From IMG/VR virus record IMGVR_UViG_3300029982_000016, positions 1 through 64,000 of that record: a stretch of DNA of 64,000 nt; one strand, 5' to 3'. Source of the stretch: a virus. A program made the position numbers and the translations under genes. The first letter of the stretch is position 1. Each line of letters opens with the position of its first letter. Below are positions 62,340 through 64,000 of the stretch, one piece after another. The notes beneath the pieces were generated by a model. It saw only the letters and a list, made by a program, of their open reading frames with translations, did not search any database and was not told the origin of the DNA.

Positions 62340-62418
62340 GGGCCGTGGAAATGCTAGGAGTGTTTATCTGTCTTGCACACAGAATATCAGCAGAGTTCAA
62401 ATCTCTGACGGTCCACCA
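62340..62418 (+). tRNA. tRNA-Ala (UGC)
   Basis: 79 nt with encoded CCA. Acceptor GGGCCGT/ACGGTCC includes the G3-U70 pair that marks alanine tRNAs. Anticodon stem TCTGT/ACAGA with loop CTTGCAC; T-arm CAGAG-TTCAAAT-CTCTG. The D-stem is weak (AAA/TTT) and the variable loop 7 nt. Confidence 0.85.
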
Positions 62419-62487
62419 AATTTGAAACCGAGGTCGAACAATTACCTCACCGTTTCTCTCGATGGTTTGTACCACAAGGAGAAAACG

Positions 62488-62832
62488 ATGGAAGTATTTG
62501 TAGATAGGTTCGGCAGCGTTGAGGATGTATGCGACCAGTTCAATATTGGTCAGGATGAATTGAAGGATGCGTTGGTCTACGCAGCGGTGTATAGCTACGA
62601 GGACTATTCGGGTTCGGCATTCGTTCTGTTCGAGAAGGACGGGAAGCTGTTCTCAGTAAGTGGCGGTCACTGCTCTTGCTACGGCTTGGAGGGTCAGTGG
62701 ACGCCTGAGGAAGAGAACTGGGAGACCATTTTGCACTGGTTGGATAAGGGTGAGATGTTCAATGAGTTCTCGGACGAGATGCGTGCTTACCTTCGTAGCG
62801 TGGCAGTACAGCGCACGTCGGCAGTACAGTAA
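62488..62832 (+). CDS. Conserved phage protein with HCSCYGLEGQW motif (114 aa)
   Basis: ATG at 62488 with AAGGAG 6 nt upstream. N-terminal helix (SVEDVCDQFNIGQDEL), then FVLFEKDGKLFSVSGGHCSC and YGLEGQWTPEE, an acidic C-terminus. I recognise the HCSCYGLEGQW-type block from small phage proteins of unknown function. It lies inside the tRNA array, between tRNA-Ala and the large non-coding RNA region. Confidence 0.65.
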   Translation: MEVFVDRFGSVEDVCDQFNIGQDELKDALVYAAVYSYEDYSGSAFVLFEKDGKLFSVSGGHCSCYGLEGQWTPEEENWETILHWLDKGEMFNEFSDEMRAYLRSVAVQRTSAVQ

Positions 62833-62840
62833 CAGCTTCG

Positions 62841-63475
62841 GCCTCGGTTTCATTAAGTATGCACTAGACTGGACAATCGCGACGTGGCGCAATACCACTT
62901 CGAGGAAGTTCGGAGCACCACAGAGCAGCGTATAGGGTAACACCCTAGCACACTTGTTCGGGGACGTAGCGTAAGGGGACGCAGCTATACGTCTGGTTGA
63001 TTTCCACCAACCCTATGGGAACAACCCGTCCGATGTTGAGTGTGACGATTAGAGCAACAGAGACGAGCCGATTAAATTCGGGTGAAACGGGCAATCTCTA
63101 CGCGGTGCAACCTCAAATAGGCCGACAGGTACTGCTCGTACCGTTATGAATCGGCGGGTTGGGGGCTAGAGCCAGACGGTAACGGCTGGCCGAGACGAAT
63201 GATTGTACAGGAGGGGTAACCCTCTGGACAGAACTCCGGCTATAAGTCTAGTGCAGAGTTTTAAGCGGGGTGACACCTACCGAGTCCTGCGGACTAAAGT
63301 GGTGTGGCACGGCGGAGAGGCGTCGAGAAATTGAGGAGATATGTGGAGGTACTATTTCTGGTGGCGGAGTTGGTCTTTTGGAAAGACCTTCCGATTGAAC
63401 AGTTCTCTTATGTGGGGATGTAGCTCATATGAGAGCTACCGATTCGGACCACTGGAGGTACGAAAATATCTCTGA
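62841..63475 (+). ncRNA. Large structured non-coding RNA candidate (about 635 nt) in the tRNA array
   Basis: No credible reading frame on either strand. An 11-bp perfect long-range pair (62860-62870 with 63245-63255) closes a first domain. Inside lie GTGG/CCAC (62884-62898), TAGGGT/ACCCTA (62933-62947), GACGTA/TACGTC (62963-62993) enclosing GCGT/ACGC, GGTTG/CAACC (62995-63012), GCCGA/TCGGC enclosing GGTAC/GTACC (63121-63155), GCCAG/CTGGC (63171-63190) and a GTAA tetraloop on GAGGG/CCCTC (63211-63224). A second domain is closed by GAGATAT/ATATCTC (63336-63342 with 63466-63472) around GGTCTTT/AAAGACC (63372-63388) and GTAGCTC/GAGCTAC (63420-63439). Position among phage tRNAs and length fit GOLLD- or ROOL-like giant RNAs. 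Exact ends unknown. Confidence 0.6.
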
Positions 63476-63481
63476 TTCAAA

Positions 63482-63555
63482 GCGGGTATAGCCAAGCGGT
63501 AAGGCAACAGGCTTCCACCCTGTCACCGTCAGTTCAAATCTGACTATCCGCTCCA
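63482..63555 (+). tRNA. tRNA-Gly (UCC)
   Basis: 74 nt with encoded CCA and U73. Acceptor GCGGGTA/TATCCGC, D-stem GCC/GGC, anticodon stem ACAGG/CCTGT with loop CTTCCAC, T-arm GTCAG-TTCAAAT-CTGAC. Begins 7 nt after the large RNA region. Confidence 0.9.
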
Positions 63556-63573
63556 AGTTTTGTTGGTGTTATA

Positions 63574-63649
63574 GGCGATGTGGCGAAGTGGTTAACGCGG
63601 CGGTCTGCAAAACCGTTATGCATGGGTTCGAATCCCATCATCGCCTCCA
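63574..63649 (+). tRNA. tRNA-Cys (GCA)
   Basis: 76 nt with encoded CCA. Acceptor GGCGATG/CATCGCC, anticodon stem GCGGT/ACCGT with loop CTGCAAA, T-arm ATGGG-TTCGAAT-CCCAT. The discriminator is U73, a cysteine identity base. Confidence 0.92.
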
Positions 63650-63665
63650 ATTTGAAAGGAGAGCG

Positions 63666-63875
63666 ATGAAGATTAACTTCGATGCCGACATGAGAAGCGT
63701 TCATACCCGACTGGCTGGTGAAGAGAACAACATTCGCCTCAGTCCTGAGCAGTGGCAAGAGTTTGTTGCAATGTTGGAAAGGCCAACACAGCCGAATGAG
63801 AATTTACGTCTGCTGTTGACGGAGCCCTCGGTATTAGAAAGGATAAATATGCTGAACAGTGGCAAAAGGTTTTGA
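63666..63875 (+). CDS. DUF1778/TacA-like antitoxin-type small protein (69 aa)
   Basis: ATG at 63666 with AAAGGAGA upstream. Residues 26-52 (LSPEQWQEFVAMLERP, then PNENLRLLLTE) match the C-terminal pattern of DUF1778 antitoxins (L-s...W..F...L..P..pn..L..LL). The N-terminal part is short and shows no sure ribbon-helix-helix. No GNAT toxin lies next to it; tRNAs flank it on both sides. TacA partners acetylate tRNAs, so a countermeasure role is thinkable, but this is inference. Confidence 0.5.
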   Translation: MKINFDADMRSVHTRLAGEENNIRLSPEQWQEFVAMLERPTQPNENLRLLLTEPSVLERINMLNSGKRF

Positions 63876-63883
63876 TGTTTTAG

Positions 63884-63958
63884 GGGCCTGTAACTCAGTG
63901 GGAGAGTGCTTCCATGGCATGGAAGAAGTCGAGGGTTCAATCCCCTCTAGGTCCACCA
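63884..63958 (+). tRNA. tRNA-Ala (GGC)
   Basis: 75 nt with encoded CCA. Acceptor GGGCCTG/TAGGTCC with G3-U70, D-stem ACTC/GAGT, anticodon stem CTTCC/GGAAG with loop ATGGCAT, T-arm GAGGG-TTCAATC-CCCTC. Second alanine tRNA in the array. Confidence 0.92.
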
Positions 63959-63977
63959 AATTTTAGTAGAGGATGTG

Positions 63978-64000
63978 ATGCCGGAGAGTTCCCTTCGGGT
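63978..64000 (+). CDS. Possible start of a further gene at the right edge (partial)
   Basis: AGAGGA is followed by an ATG at 63978 and an open frame to the edge. Only seven codons are visible. Confidence 0.2.

Noticed and set aside
62329-62352. TTGACA before tRNA-Ala as a promoter
   Set aside because: The -10 position would fall inside the tRNA with a poor match.
62841-63475. Group I intron, RNase P RNA or tmRNA
   Set aside because: An AATTCGGGTGAAAC near 63076 recalls a group I P element, but no matching Q, R and S elements or split exon was found. The RNase P and tmRNA signatures and a tRNA-like tmRNA end are absent.
1-64000. CRISPR array, integrase or attachment site
   Set aside because: No regularly spaced repeats and no recombinase gene; the tRNA relic at 33478 keeps its 5' rather than 3' part, opposite to usual attachment sites.

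Overview
The window is one segment of a large tailed-phage genome, most likely with a contractile tail. It contains a tape measure, a J-like baseplate protein, a spike and hub set and giant fibre-like proteins, together with phage replication genes, an endolysin and a tRNA array. No integrase, repressor, capsid, terminase or ribosomal genes are present. Genes are packed tightly, often with stop and start codons overlapping. The host cannot be read from the sequence. Class II (B12-dependent) ribonucleotide reductase and the signal-peptide-bearing fibre genes are compatible with a free-living Gram-negative soil or freshwater host, but that is inference.

Layout. Positions 1-25231 (minus strand) hold the distal tail module: a possible ADP-ribosyltransferase-like protein cut by the window edge, a Vsr/EDxHD-type homing endonuclease, two baseplate proteins sharing a repeat, the J-like protein, two Ig-like giants (739 and 2158 aa), a beta-helix fibre, and an HNH endonuclease next to an HNH-less relative. 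Positions 25327-34703 (plus strand) are an island of host-range and lysis genes: fibre proteins, two with signal peptides and one with an SGNH-like domain, a holin-associated-type membrane protein, a decayed fibre gene, small Cys-rich proteins, an odd tRNA, a tRNA relic and an endolysin. Positions 34700-52940 (minus) hold the proximal tail module: tape measure and probable chaperone, two related hub proteins (one with a lytic transglycosylase domain), a spike and several small genes. Positions 53119-61957 (plus, one gene reversed) hold DnaB-like helicase, a DUF1376 protein, a DnaC-like loader, class II reductase behind a leader hairpin, and accessory genes including a small HExxH metalloprotease.

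After a clear terminator at 61978-62009 comes a tRNA/ncRNA island running to the right edge: tRNAs for Val, Gly, Ala, Gly, Cys and Ala, two small proteins, and an ORF-free stretch of about 640 nt (62841-63475) full of nested hairpins with an 11-bp long-range pairing. By size and position it resembles the giant ornate RNAs (GOLLD, ROOL) that phages carry beside tRNA genes. It is the most interesting object in the window.

Together the genes describe a phage that makes its own dNTPs and helicase/loader, supplements host tRNAs, builds a long complex tail, and carries several homing-type endonucleases at module borders.
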